Source: Streptomyces sp. NBC_00464 (GTDB lineage Bacteria > Actinomycetota > Actinomycetes > Streptomycetales > Streptomycetaceae). From it: a stretch of 64,000 nt of DNA. The position numbers and the translations under genes are program-made. The DNA lies in contig NZ_CP107901.1 of the NCBI RefSeq assembly GCF_036013915.1, positions 62,001 through 126,000 of the forward strand, written 5' to 3'. Below the pieces are notes generated by a model that saw only the letters and a program-made list of their open reading frames with translations, was not told where the DNA came from and made no database searches. Each line of letters begins with the position of its first letter. Position 1 is the first letter of the stretch. Positions 35,020-44,143 of this stretch are shown piece after piece.

Positions 35020-35835
35020 TCAGATCTCCTTGAGCTGACCGCCGTCGACGACGAGCTCGGTGCCCGTGGTGCTGCCGGAGCGCGGCGAGGCGAGCAGGAC
35101 GACCGCGTCGGCGATCTCCTGGGGCTCGACGAAGCGGCCGGTGGACAGGTTCAGCATCTGCGGCACGACGGTGGAGATGACGCTGTCGCGGTCGGTGCCC
35201 GCCTGCGCGGCGATCTTGTCGGCGACGCCGCCCTCCTCGGTCCACCACTCGGTGAGCGTGACGCCCGGGACGACCGCGTTGACGCGGATGCCCTGCGGGG
35301 CGAACTCGCCGGACAGCTGCTTGGTGAGGTTGGCCAGGCCGGCCTTGGCCGCACCGTAGTCGACGTTGATCGGCGAGGGCTGGTGGGCGTTGCCCGACGT
35401 GATGTTGACGATCGCGGCGGCGTCGCTCTTCAGCAGGTGCGGGATCGCGGCGCGGACGGCGCGGACGGCGCGGACCACGGCGAACAGGTTGAAGTTGAAC
35501 ATCGCCTGCCAGTCGTCGTCCGAGGCGTCCAGGAAGGAGCCGCGGGGCAGGGACACACCGGGCGGCGGGCCGCCGGCGTTGTTCACCAGGATGTCCAGCT
35601 TGCCGAACTCGGTGATCGCACGCTCCACGACGTACGCGGGCGCGTCACGGTCGGTCAGGTCGACCGGGACGTGCACCAGATTCGGCCCGGCGAGCTCGTG
35701 GAGACCGGGGCTGATCTTGCGGGAGGCGGCCACGACGCGGGCGCCCTCCTGCAGGAGGGTACGGGTGATGGCGAGCCCCATGCCCTTGGAGGCGCCGGTG
35801 ACGACTGCTACGCGGCCGGAAAGCTGCAGGTCCAT
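35020..35835 (-). CDS. Short-chain dehydrogenase/reductase
   Basis: A 271-residue classical SDR from ATG 35835. Cofactor loop VVTGASKGMGLAI (residues 9-21), NNAGG motif (near 88), catalytic serine in IVNITSGNA, and tyrosine/lysine in VDYGAAKAGLANL (YxxxK, near 160) are all intact, and VVPGVTLT and TTGTELVVDGG follow. The basic residue after the first strand (ASRK) suggests NADP(H). It could reduce a ketone or a quinone-type intermediate; a reductive role on the diazo or quinone product is possible but not shown. Starts with a moderate ribosome binding site. Confidence 0.88.
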   Translation of the reverse strand: MDLQLSGRVAVVTGASKGMGLAITRTLLQEGARVVAASRKISPGLHELAGPNLVHVPVDLTDRDAPAYVVERAITEFGKLDILVNNAGGPPPGVSLPRGSFLDASDDDWQAMFNFNLFAVVRAVRAVRAAIPHLLKSDAAAIVNITSGNAHQPSPINVDYGAAKAGLANLTKQLSGEFAPQGIRVNAVVPGVTLTEWWTEEGGVADKIAAQAGTDRDSVISTVVPQMLNLSTGRFVEPQEIADAVVLLASPRSGSTTGTELVVDGGQLKEI

Positions 35836-35952
35836 GAAAGTCCTTATCGTGGTGATGTACTCGCCCACCGCGGTGGGGGAGGAGCTCTTGCGTTCCGCTC
35901 TCATGGGGGGAAACCCCGCCCGCGCCGAACGGGTTGCACCGGGTGCGCCGGG

Positions 35953-36603
35953 TCAGGGGCGCGGGCCGTCGGCATCCGCGTAGTGCCAGGCCGCCACCTC
36001 GTCGGGCAGCGGTTCGAGTTCGACGGTCTCGGACGGTTTGCGGTCCAGGTACTCCGGATTGCATCCCTGGTAGCCGAGCATCCGGGCCACCGGCGCGAGC
36101 GCCCCGAACAGCAGGCGCTGCACCCGCCACGGCGGCGTCGTGAAACGCACCACGTCACCGAACTCCAGCGTGGTGACGACCTGTTGCAGGAACTTGGGCA
36201 TGCCCTCGGGACTGGTCCTGCCGTCCTGGGCGAGACCGAAGAGCTGCCGCAGCACCAGCGTCTCGAAACGGTCGGCGTTCTGCCGTACCTCGCAGATGTG
36301 GTACGACTCCTCGCCGGTGCAGTTCCACCAGCGGTGCTCGATGCCCGGCTGGATCAGCACACTCTGCCCGGGCCGCTCCAGCGTCACCTGCCGCCCGCCG
36401 ATGAGGAAGGCCACCTTCCCCCGCACCAGGGTGAAGCGTTCCTCGCTCACCGGGTGGACGTGCTCGCCCGACACGGCCCCGCCGGGGCTCGCGTACACGT
36501 CCAGGATGGTCCTCGTGCCGCCGGTCTCCGACGCGGGCGTCCTGACGACCACACGCTCGCCGCACCGCGGATTCTCGTATACCTCGCCTCTGCTTACCGT
36601 CAC
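35953..36603 (-). CDS. Cupin-domain protein
   Basis: A 216-residue protein from GTG 36603, with AAGGAG fourteen bases upstream. A single cupin barrel spans residues 35-105: SGEHVHPVSEERFTLVRGKVAF (metal-binding H-x-H...E) and QSVLIQPGIEHRWWN (second histidine). The C-terminal half (RQLFGLAQDGRT... to LGYQGCNPEYLD) is helical and lacks a named domain. Cupins of this kind act as dioxygenases, isomerases or binding proteins. It reads in the same direction as the SDR gene with a gap of 117 bases and may share its transcript. Confidence 0.78.
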   Translation of the reverse strand: MTVSRGEVYENPRCGERVVVRTPASETGGTRTILDVYASPGGAVSGEHVHPVSEERFTLVRGKVAFLIGGRQVTLERPGQSVLIQPGIEHRWWNCTGEESYHICEVRQNADRFETLVLRQLFGLAQDGRTSPEGMPKFLQQVVTTLEFGDVVRFTTPPWRVQRLLFGALAPVARMLGYQGCNPEYLDRKPSETVELEPLPDEVAAWHYADADGPRP

Positions 36604-36997
36604 GATAACCGCTCCTTATGTCCGAGGAATGTCCGCGAAAAACGCAACCGAATACCGATGTTCGGTGTTCGGGCGTTCTTGGGGCACTCCCGCATCTTGC
36701 GATTTCGTCGAAGAAGCGTGACCGTCCGGTCGCGGACGGTCAGGAAAGTGGACCGCGGGAATCGGATGGGGGCCTGCGGACAATGCCGCAGCATGCGCCG
36801 CAACATTTGGAGTGGAGTGGCTGGAAGTCGGTCGTACAGTCGGCTGCGGACGGCGGGCAGTGACTTCTGCCTGCGACGACGCGAGTACAGCGGACCGGTA
36901 CATGCATTCCGCGCGATTCCACGCCCGTACGCCAATTCCGGGGAGCACGGGCCGTCCCTGTCCGGTCCGATTGACCACAACCGAAGAAGGCTCAAGG
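36604..36997. promoter_or_regulatory. Divergent regulatory region with 9-bp inverted repeat
   Basis: About 390 bases between cupin (-) and Tat-exported oxidase (+) genes, with a perfect inverted repeat TGACCGTCC (36719-36727) and GGACGGTCA (36734-36742) separated by six bases. That spacing suits a dimeric regulator. No gene is seen in the interval. Confidence 0.5.
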
Positions 36998-38695
36998 ATG
37001 GCGCAGAAGACAGACGGGATCGGCCGACGCCGGTTCCTCGGGGCCGCGGCAGCGGTCAGTGGCGCGAGTGCGCTCGGCGGCGCGACGACGGCGCTCGCCA
37101 CGCCGGCACAGGCGGCGGACGTGCCGACGACGGCAACGACGGCAACGACGTTCGGCCCCGTCGCCGTGACACCGAAGGACCAGCGGTACCGGGACCTGGT
37201 GCGCGGCATGAACCAGCGCTACATAGGCAGCCCCGAGTCGGTGCACCTCATCGGCTCCACCGGGCAGATACCGGCGATCGTGGAGAAGGCCGTAGCGGAG
37301 AACAAGCGGATCACCGTCCGCAGCGGCGGCCACTGCCTGGAGGACTTCGTCTTCAACCCCGAGGTGCAGGTCGTCCTGGACGTCTCGCTGCTCAACCAGG
37401 TCTACTACGACGCCACGCGCCGGGCGTTCGTCGTCGAGACGGGGGCGCAGCTGCTGGACGTCTACGAGAAGCTCTACCCGGTGTGGGGCGTCACCGTGCC
37501 CGGCGGCATCTGCTACTCCGTCGGCGCCGGCGGCCATGTCAGCGGCGGTGGCTGGGGCCTGCTCTGCCGTCAGCTGGGCCTGATCATCGACTACCTGTAC
37601 GCCGTCGAGGTGGTCGTCGTGGGCGCCGACGGCAAGGCCCGCACGGTCGTGGCCACCAGCGACAGCAACGACCCCAACCGCGACCTGTGGTGGGCGCACA
37701 CCGGCGGTGGCGGCGGGAACTTCGGCGTCATCACCCGGTACTGGTTCCGGACCCCCGGCGCCACCGGCACCGACCCGACGGCGCTGCTGCCCAAGCCGCC
37801 GGCCGAGGTGTACCTCAGCGCGGTGTCCTGGAAGTGGAGCGACATGGACGCCGCCTCCTTCCGGACCCTGGTCACCAACTACGCCTCGTTCTTCGCGGCC
37901 AACAGCGGCCCCACCAGCCCGTACAACGCGCTGGCCAGCTTCCTGGTGCTGCCGCACAAGTCCAACGGGCAGATCGCCATGGTCACCCAGGTCGACGCGA
38001 CCGTCCCCGACGCCCGCGCCCTGCACGACAACTATCTCGCCGCCATCAACAACGGGCTGGGCGTCACCCAGGGGGCGCTGACGCGGGACGTCGGCGAGTT
38101 CCGCTCGATGGCCCAGCTCGCCGAGCCCCGCAGGCTGCCCTGGTTGGAGGCCACCCGCTACCTCGGCCCCACGAACGTGGACCTCACCGACCCGACGCTG
38201 CGCCAGGACTACAAGTCGTCCTACATGCGCGCCGGCTTCCCCGACCGCCACGTCGAGGTCATGTACAAGCACCTGACCCGCACCGACTTCGCCAACCCGC
38301 GTGCCTCGGTGACGCTCAGCTCCTACGGCGGCCGGGTCAACACGGTCGCACCCGCGGCCACGGCCTACCCGCACCGCGAGTCGGTGTTCAAGATGATGTG
38401 GATGTCGCTGTGGAGCGACGCGGCCGACGACGCCGCCAACGAGACGTGGAACCAGCAGTTCTACGAGGAGCTGTACGCCGACACCGGCGGCGTCCCGGTC
38501 CCCAACACGGTGACCGACGGCTGCTACGTCAACTACCCGGACCGTGACCTGAGCGACCCCGCACGGAACACGTCCACGACGCCCTGGCACGGCCTCTACT
38601 ACAAGGGGAACTACACGCGCCTCCAGCAGATCAAGAAGACGTACGACCCCCGGAACATATTCAGGCACCGGCAGTCCATCCGGCTTCCGTCCTGA
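36998..38695 (+). CDS. BBE-like FAD oxidase with Tat signal peptide
   Basis: About 565 residues. N-terminal twin-arginine signal RRRFLGAAAAVSG with an AQA-A cleavage site near residue 40 sends the folded flavoprotein outside. FAD-binding domain (residues about 75-260) contains RSGGHCLEDF, the histidine linkage site, and GGICYSVGAGGHVSGGGWG, whose cysteine could give a second covalent bond, as in berberine-bridge enzymes. The C-terminal BBE domain ends CYVNYPDRDL..WHGLYYKGNY..YDPRNIFRHRQSI. Members oxidise or couple phenols, sugars and alkaloids. It is clearly related to the intracellular copy at 47808. Confidence 0.9.
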   Translation: MAQKTDGIGRRRFLGAAAAVSGASALGGATTALATPAQAADVPTTATTATTFGPVAVTPKDQRYRDLVRGMNQRYIGSPESVHLIGSTGQIPAIVEKAVAENKRITVRSGGHCLEDFVFNPEVQVVLDVSLLNQVYYDATRRAFVVETGAQLLDVYEKLYPVWGVTVPGGICYSVGAGGHVSGGGWGLLCRQLGLIIDYLYAVEVVVVGADGKARTVVATSDSNDPNRDLWWAHTGGGGGNFGVITRYWFRTPGATGTDPTALLPKPPAEVYLSAVSWKWSDMDAASFRTLVTNYASFFAANSGPTSPYNALASFLVLPHKSNGQIAMVTQVDATVPDARALHDNYLAAINNGLGVTQGALTRDVGEFRSMAQLAEPRRLPWLEATRYLGPTNVDLTDPTLRQDYKSSYMRAGFPDRHVEVMYKHLTRTDFANPRASVTLSSYGGRVNTVAPAATAYPHRESVFKMMWMSLWSDAADDAANETWNQQFYEELYADTGGVPVPNTVTDGCYVNYPDRDLSDPARNTSTTPWHGLYYKGNYTRLQQIKKTYDPRNIFRHRQSIRLPS

Positions 38696-38711
38696 CGGGC
38701 CCCGCGCACAG

Positions 38712-38751
38712 CCGCTGCCTCCCTGCCGCTTCGGCGGCGGGGAGGCAGCGG
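38712..38751. terminator. Bidirectional hairpin with UUCG loop
   Basis: An 18-bp stem (38712-38729 with 38734-38751, one G-T wobble) capped by TTCG, between the convergent oxidase and methyltransferase genes. Confidence 0.85.
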
Positions 38752-38785
38752 TTTCGGTGCTTCGGCGGTTCGGCTTCTCAGCGCT

Positions 38786-39448
38786 TCAGCGCTTCAGCGC
38801 GAAGGTGAGCCCGTCGGCGAACGGCAGCAGGCTCAGATCCACCCGCTTGTCGTCGCGCAGCTTGGCGTTGAACGCCCGCAGCGCCCGTGTCTCGGAGTCC
38901 TGGGCCTCGGGGTTGACGACCGCTCCGTGCCACAGGACGTTGTCGACCACGACCAGCCCGCCGGGGCGCAGCAGCTTCAGGGCCGCCTCGTAGTACTCGG
39001 CGTACCCCTCCTTGTCCGCGTCGATGAACACGAAGTCGAACGAACCGGGGGCGCCTTCCTCGCGCACCAGCTCCGCGAGCGTGTCGCGCGCGTCGCCCAG
39101 CCGCAGATCGACCTTGCCGGCGACGCCGGCCCGGCCGCAGAACTCCATCGCGGTCGCGGCCCACCCGGCGTCCAGGTCCAGGGCCACCACGGAGCCGTCC
39201 TCCGGCAGTGCCAGGGCCGTCGACAGCAGGCTGTAGCCCGTGAAGACACCGACCTCCAGGGTGCGCCTGGCGCCGATCGCCTTCACCAGCAGGGACAGGA
39301 ACTGGCCCTGCTCGGGCGAGATCTGCATGAGGTGCAGGGGAAGCTCGGACGTCTTCTCCCGCAGTTCGCGAAGCAGATCGGTCTCGCGCAGGGACACATC
39401 GGCGACGTAGTCCTGCACGGCGTCACTCAACTCGACCTGGATTCTCAC
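38786..39448 (-). CDS. CCoAOMT-type catechol O-methyltransferase
   Basis: A 220-residue cation-dependent O-methyltransferase from GTG 39448. Conserved pieces: [40 protein letters not shown] (residues 42-81), [56 protein letters not shown] with the metal-binding aspartates and asparagine. These enzymes methylate one hydroxyl of vicinal diols. With the other OMT at 27604 it suggests two methylations or alternative substrates. Divergent from the flavin reductase gene. Confidence 0.9.
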   Translation of the reverse strand: MRIQVELSDAVQDYVADVSLRETDLLRELREKTSELPLHLMQISPEQGQFLSLLVKAIGARRTLEVGVFTGYSLLSTALALPEDGSVVALDLDAGWAATAMEFCGRAGVAGKVDLRLGDARDTLAELVREEGAPGSFDFVFIDADKEGYAEYYEAALKLLRPGGLVVVDNVLWHGAVVNPEAQDSETRALRAFNAKLRDDKRVDLSLLPFADGLTFALKR

Positions 39449-39728
39449 TCTGGTCCCCTCGATGATTTACCGGCGCCCGAAGGCATACATGTCGCAACTG
39501 CCTCTCACTGTGTGGCAATTAGAGCCGCAGCGAATATATCTGTCAACAATTCGAAGCTGTGTGGGATGCCGTCTTGATTGATCCTTCAGGCGGCCCTGGG
39601 ACACTGGTTGCGTATCGTTGGAAGAATGGGCGGCGCATTCTTTTGCGTGTCCATTGTTCCGGCGAATTCGCACCCCCATCTCCATGAATTCTGTGCGGGC
39701 GCCCGCGTCCCGATGAGGAGGAATTCTC
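39449..39728. promoter_or_regulatory. Divergent promoter region, AT-richer
   Basis: 280 bases between the methyltransferase (-) and flavin reductase (+) genes, distinctly AT-richer than coding DNA nearby, with no gene. It must contain promoters for both. A strong ribosome binding site (AGGAGG) ends it before GTG 39729. Confidence 0.5.
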
Positions 39729-40229
39729 GTGAGCGCAGGCGAGCGAAGTCTCCGGGACTGCCTGGGGCAGTTCGCGTCCGGGGTCACCGTTGTCACCACC
39801 CGGCAGGGCGAAGGGGGAGGGGCGCACGGTGCCACCGTCAGCTCCTTCACCTCGGTCTCGCTCCGGCCGCCGCTGATCATGGTGTCGCTGGACCGGCGCA
39901 GCCGGCTGAGCACGCTGCTGGCCGGCCGGCCGTTCGGCGTGAACGTCCTGGCCGCGGACCAGAGCGACCTCGCACTGAGCTTCGCGGGCAGGGGCGATCT
40001 CGCCCGGGACACCGTCGAGTGGCAGGGCGGCGGTCCGGCACCGCGGCTGGCGGGCACCGTGGCCCACTTCTCCTGCGCCCCCTGGGCGTCGTACGACGGC
40101 GGCGACCACCTGCTGTTCGTGGGCGAGGTCCTGAGCTTCGACGCCCCGGGCGGCGAACCGCTGGTCGTCCACGGCGGAGCGTTCCGCGCGCTGCGCAACA
40201 CGGCCGCCCTGGGCTCGGGCCGCCGCTGA
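39729..40229 (+). CDS. Flavin reductase (HpaC-like), partner of the HpaB-type monooxygenase
   Basis: A 166-residue flavin reductase domain protein. The family pattern is LRDCLGQFASGVTVVTT (residues 8-24), GATVSSFTSVSLRPPLIMVSLDRRSR (34-59), FGVNVLAADQSDLALSFAG, and the C-terminal HLLFVGEVLSF. It reduces FMN or FAD with NAD(P)H and passes it to an oxygenase. The gene is 63 bases upstream of the HpaB-type gene on the same strand, so the two form a two-component monooxygenase. Confidence 0.9.
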   Translation: MSAGERSLRDCLGQFASGVTVVTTRQGEGGGAHGATVSSFTSVSLRPPLIMVSLDRRSRLSTLLAGRPFGVNVLAADQSDLALSFAGRGDLARDTVEWQGGGPAPRLAGTVAHFSCAPWASYDGGDHLLFVGEVLSFDAPGGEPLVVHGGAFRALRNTAALGSGRR

Positions 40230-40292
40230 CCCCCGGGGCTCCCCTCCACCCCTGGTCCCTCACGGGATCACCGACCGGACAAGGAAACGAAC

Positions 40293-41918
40293 ATGACGCT
40301 CAAGCAGGGCGACGCGGAAGACGCTGCCGACCAGGACGCCGCCGGCGCCGGCGCCGCGGGTACGGACTCCCCGGCACGCGTGACGCGCCCGCTGACCGGT
40401 GACGAATACCTGGAGAGTCTCAGCGACGGCCGGGAGATATACCTCTACGGCGACCGGGTCAAGGACGTGACGAAGCACCCGGCCTTCCGCAACTCCGCGC
40501 TGATGACCGCGCGTCTGTACAACGCCCTGCACGACCCGGCCAAGCGCGACGTGCTCACCACCCGCACCGACACCGGCAGCGACGGCTACACCCATAAGTT
40601 CTTCCGCACCCCGCGCAGCGTCCAGGACCTCGTGGAGGACCGCGAGGCGATCGCGGAATGGGCGAGGATGACGTATGGCTGGATGGGCCGCAGCCCCGAC
40701 TACAAGGCCGCGTTCCTGGGGACCCTGGGCGCCAACAGCGAGTACTACGCCCCCTACCAGGAGAACGCCCAGCGCTGGTACCGCGAGTCCCAGGAGAAGG
40801 TGCTCTTCTGGAACCACGCGATCATCCACCCGCCGGTGGACCGCAACCGGCCCGCGGAAGAGGTCAAGGACGTCTTCGTCCACGTGGAGAAGGAGACCGA
40901 CAACGGCCTGATCGTCAGCGGCGCCAAGGTCGTGGCCACCGGTTCCGCGATCACCCACTTCAACTTCATCTCGCACTACGGGCTCCCCCTGAAGGACAAG
41001 AAGTTCGCGCTCGTCGCGACCGTCCCGATGGACTCGCCCGGACTGAAGCTGATCTGCCGGCCGTCCTACGCCGCGACCGCGGCCGTCATGGGCAGCCCCT
41101 TCGACTACCCGCTCTCCAGCCGGCTCGACGAGAACGACACGATCTTCGTCATGGACAAGGTCCTCATCCCCTGGGAGAACGTCTTCCTGTACGGGGACGT
41201 GGAGAAGGTCAACGGCTTCGCGCCCCAGTCGGGATTCCTGGAGCGGCTCACCTTCCACGGCTCCATCCGCCTGGCGGTGAAGATCGACTTCATCGCGGGG
41301 CTGCTGCTCAAGGCCGTCGAGATGACCGGCACCAAGGACTTCCGCGGTGTCCAGGCCCGGGTCGGCGAGGTGCTGGCCTGGCGGAACATGTTCTGGGCAC
41401 TGAGCGACGCATCGGCCCGCAACCCGCAGGAGTGGAAGGGCGGCGCGCTGCTGCCCCGCCTCGACTACGGCATGGCGTACCGCTGGTTCATGACGATCGG
41501 CTACCCGCGCATCAAGGAGATCATCGAGCAGGACGTCGCCAGCGGCCTGATCTACATCAACTCCAGCGCCGAGGACTTCAAGAACCCCGAGATCCGCCCC
41601 TACCTGGACAAGTACGTACGGGGCTCGGGCGGCCACGACGCGGTGAGCCGCGTCAAACTCATGAAGCTCCTGTGGGACGCGGTCGGCACCGAGTTCGGCG
41701 GCCGGCACGAACTGTACGAGCGCAACTACTCGGGCAACCACGAATCGGTGCGCACCGACATCGTCCAGGCACAGGCCGCCAGCGGTCAGCTGGACGCCTA
41801 CAAGGGCTTCGCCGAGCAGTGCCTCCAGGAGTACGACCTGGACGGCTGGACGGTCCCCGACCTCGACTCGTTCGAGGGGCTCAAGGGACTGCGCAAGAAC
41901 CTGTGGAGCAACGGCTGA
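40293..41918 (+). CDS. HpaB-family flavin-dependent monooxygenase
   Basis: 541 residues of the 4-hydroxyphenylacetate 3-monooxygenase (HpaB) family. Recognisable: [25 protein letters not shown] (residues 31-56), [21 protein letters not shown] (about 128-148), [14 protein letters not shown] and [21 protein letters not shown] (flavin loop). It hydroxylates phenols ortho, or N-oxidises, using reduced flavin from the neighbouring reductase. On an aminophenol it could give a catechol, quinone-imine or N-hydroxy product. The first 28 residues are a non-conserved Asp/Ala-rich extension. Confidence 0.9.
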   Translation: MTLKQGDAEDAADQDAAGAGAAGTDSPARVTRPLTGDEYLESLSDGREIYLYGDRVKDVTKHPAFRNSALMTARLYNALHDPAKRDVLTTRTDTGSDGYTHKFFRTPRSVQDLVEDREAIAEWARMTYGWMGRSPDYKAAFLGTLGANSEYYAPYQENAQRWYRESQEKVLFWNHAIIHPPVDRNRPAEEVKDVFVHVEKETDNGLIVSGAKVVATGSAITHFNFISHYGLPLKDKKFALVATVPMDSPGLKLICRPSYAATAAVMGSPFDYPLSSRLDENDTIFVMDKVLIPWENVFLYGDVEKVNGFAPQSGFLERLTFHGSIRLAVKIDFIAGLLLKAVEMTGTKDFRGVQARVGEVLAWRNMFWALSDASARNPQEWKGGALLPRLDYGMAYRWFMTIGYPRIKEIIEQDVASGLIYINSSAEDFKNPEIRPYLDKYVRGSGGHDAVSRVKLMKLLWDAVGTEFGGRHELYERNYSGNHESVRTDIVQAQAASGQLDAYKGFAEQCLQEYDLDGWTVPDLDSFEGLKGLRKNLWSNG

Positions 41919-41943
41919 GCCGGGACCGGCGGGAGAGGTACGT

Positions 41944-43170
41944 ATGACTGTGCGCACCGGGTCCGGGCCGGACGCCCGTCACGCCCCGGCCCCCGGGGCG
42001 GGCAAGGGCGGCCGGCGCACCGCGCTCGCGCTGGGAAGCCTGTTCGTGGGCACCTTCGTGATGGGTACGGCCGAACTGGTCGTCGTCGGCATCCTCGACC
42101 TGGTCGCCCGCGACCTCGACGTGCCCCTCGCCACCGCGGGCAGCCTGGTGACCGCGTACGCGCTGGGCATCTGCGTCGGCGGACCCGCCCTGACCGCCTT
42201 GACCATCCGCCTCTCCCGCCGCGCGGTGCTGCGGATGTCGCTGGCCGGCTATGCGGCGGGCAACCTGCTGGCCCTGTTCGCCACCGGTTTCTCCATGCTC
42301 TTCGCCGCCCGGCTGATCACCGGCGCGCTCCAGGGCCTGTTCATGGGCGCCGCTTTCGCGGCGGCCGCCGCACTGGTGCCGGCCGAACGGCTGGGGCGCG
42401 CGATCTCCGTGGTCTTCGCCGGGGTGGCCGTCTCCACCGCGCTCGGCGTACCGGCGGGCACGCTGATCGGCCGGGCCACGGGCTGGCGCACGGCGTTCGC
42501 CGCGATCACCGTCCTGGGCGCCCTCGCCCTCGTCCTGACCCTGCTGTGCGTGCCGGCCCTGTCCGCTGCCACCGGCTCGGGCCGGCTCCGTACCCAGGCC
42601 CGGCACGCCCTGGCGCCCCGCGTCCTGGCGGTGCTCGGCGTCGGATTCCTGCTCATGGGCGGCCAGTTCGCGGCATTCACCTACATCACCCTCTTCCTGG
42701 AGCAGGTCACCGGCGTCTCCGGCCCCGTGGTCAGCGCCTTCCTGCTGGCCTTCGGGGCGTCCACCGCGGCCGGTGCCTTCGCAGGGGGCAGAGCCGCCGA
42801 CCGGGCCCCCGCCACCACGGTGGCCGCAGCGGCCGCCGTGCTGGTGTGCGCGCTGGGCGCCCTGTACCTCTTCGGGCAGTCCGCGCCCCTGGCGGCCGTG
42901 GCGCTCGCGGTCTGGGGGCTGGCCGGCTTCGGCTTCGTACCGTCCCTGCAGTATCTGGTGATCCACCTGGCCGGGCCCGGCCGTGACCTCGCGGCCACCC
43001 TGCCGGCGTCCGCCGTCAACGCCGGTATCGCGCTCGGGGCGCTGGCGGGCGGCACGGCGGTAGGTGGTGCCGGGGCGGACGGGGCCCTGCTGACCGGCCT
43101 GGTGGTGTGTTCCCTGGCGCTGCCCGCGGCCTGGGCGGTCCGCTTCCTGAAGGCCCCGGCCGACGCGTGA
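41944..43170 (+). CDS. MFS exporter (DHA1, AraJ-like, 12 membrane segments)
   Basis: 408 residues with 12 hydrophobic segments. The first helix FVMGTAELVVVGILDLVARDLDVPLATAGSLVTAYALG and the region IRLSRRAVLRMSL are characteristic of the AraJ/YdhP-like DHA1 exporters. It lies 26 bases after the HpaB-type gene and is therefore in the same operon, ending at the hairpin at 43207. Second exporter of the cluster. Confidence 0.88.
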   Translation: MTVRTGSGPDARHAPAPGAGKGGRRTALALGSLFVGTFVMGTAELVVVGILDLVARDLDVPLATAGSLVTAYALGICVGGPALTALTIRLSRRAVLRMSLAGYAAGNLLALFATGFSMLFAARLITGALQGLFMGAAFAAAAALVPAERLGRAISVVFAGVAVSTALGVPAGTLIGRATGWRTAFAAITVLGALALVLTLLCVPALSAATGSGRLRTQARHALAPRVLAVLGVGFLLMGGQFAAFTYITLFLEQVTGVSGPVVSAFLLAFGASTAAGAFAGGRAADRAPATTVAAAAAVLVCALGALYLFGQSAPLAAVALAVWGLAGFGFVPSLQYLVIHLAGPGRDLAATLPASAVNAGIALGALAGGTAVGGAGADGALLTGLVVCSLALPAAWAVRFLKAPADA

Positions 43171-43206
43171 AACAGCGCCCCGTGAGGGCCGGGCCGTTCC
43201 CGTCGG

Positions 43207-43246
43207 CCCGGGTGACGCGGCCGGTCAGCCGTTCCCGTCACCCGGG
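43207..43246. terminator. Bidirectional hairpin at convergent gene ends
   Basis: An 11-bp perfect stem, CCCGGGTGACG at 43207-43217 and CGTCACCCGGG at 43236-43246, covering the stop codon of the Ada-like gene (43238) and lying after the exporter gene. Confidence 0.7.
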
Positions 43247-44143
43247 AAGGGACGTCCCCGACAACTCCTGGCGCACCCGCTCGCACAGGCAGATCTCCAG
43301 CACATCGGCGGGCAGCAGCGCCCGGCCGGGCGCCGGCGGTTCGCCGCGCTCGACCGCGGCGCGCACCCGGGCGGCGAACCCGGCGTCACCCTCCGCCAGC
43401 CGGGCCGACGGGAACAGCCGGGCCAGCACCCGGTGCGCCGGATCCCCGTCGACGGCGGGCACCACCGCGCACACCCCTTTGTCCGCCGACGCGACGAGCA
43501 CGGGGCCCAGCGAGGAGGTGGCACAGGCGTACCGGATCAGGACCCCCCGGCCGCCCGAGCGGAACTCCTGCGGCGTCATGCCGAGAATCCTCGAGGACGC
43601 CGCGTAGAAGTGACCGTTGGAGTTGAACCCCGAGCTGTAGATGGCGTCCGACACGGTCTGCGCACACGTCAGTTCGCGGCGGACCCGGCGGGCGCGCACC
43701 ACCGACACATACGCGTGCGGCGTCACTCCGGTGAACGCCTTGAACATGCGGTGGAAGTGGAAGCGGCTGTAACCGGCCGCGTGCGCCAGCTCCTGAAGGT
43801 TCAGCGGGACCACCGACTCGTCCATCAGCCGGCATGCCCGCGCGACCGCCAGCGCGTGCAGCCGGCTCAGGCCCGGCTCGTCGGGGCGGCAGCGGCGGCA
43901 CGAACGGTAGCCCCGGGCCCGCGCCTCCTCCGCCGTCGGAAGGAACATGACGTTCTCGCGCCGCGCGGTCCGCACCACGCACGAGGGCCTGCTGTAGACC
44001 CCGGTGGTGCGCACCACGTAGTAGAACTTGCCGTCCGCGGCCCGGTCGTGCTCCCGCACCGCCCGCCAGCGGTCCTCGTCGCTCGTGTACGCCCCGGTGA
44101 CGTCACGTGTGTACGCCACGTCGCCTTCCCTCGTCACTCTCAT
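43238..44143 (-). CDS. Ada-like regulator lacking the methyl-acceptor cysteine and MGMT active site
   Basis: About 301 residues. Domain order is Ada zinc-binding (residues 20-92), AraC-type helix-turn-helix (100-190, with LQELAHAAGYSRFHFHRMFKAFTGVTPHAYV), then the N-terminal half of an alkyltransferase (LGPVLVASADKGVCAVVP). In E. coli Ada the sequence FCRPSC holds Cys38, the methyl acceptor and zinc ligand; here it is YSRPSC, with Ser51 in that place, while Cys55 and the CRRC pair remain. The protein ends before the PCHR motif. It therefore cannot repair DNA in the known way and may have become a pathway regulator. Overlaps the ligase gene by about 40 bases. ATG 44143 or GTG 44119 start. Confidence 0.82.
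   Translation of the reverse strand: MRVTREGDVAYTRDVTGAYTSDEDRWRAVREHDRAADGKFYYVVRTTGVYSRPSCVVRTARRENVMFLPTAEEARARGYRSCRRCRPDEPGLSRLHALAVARACRLMDESVVPLNLQELAHAAGYSRFHFHRMFKAFTGVTPHAYVSVVRARRVRRELTCAQTVSDAIYSSGFNSNGHFYAASSRILGMTPQEFRSGGRGVLIRYACATSSLGPVLVASADKGVCAVVPAVDGDPAHRVLARLFPSARLAEGDAGFAARVRAAVERGEPPAPGRALLPADVLEICLCERVRQELSGTSLPG

Noticed and set aside
35383..38547. Frame of over 1,000 residues on the + strand
   Set aside because: Runs antisense across the SDR and cupin genes and out of frame through the BBE-like oxidase; a composition artefact.
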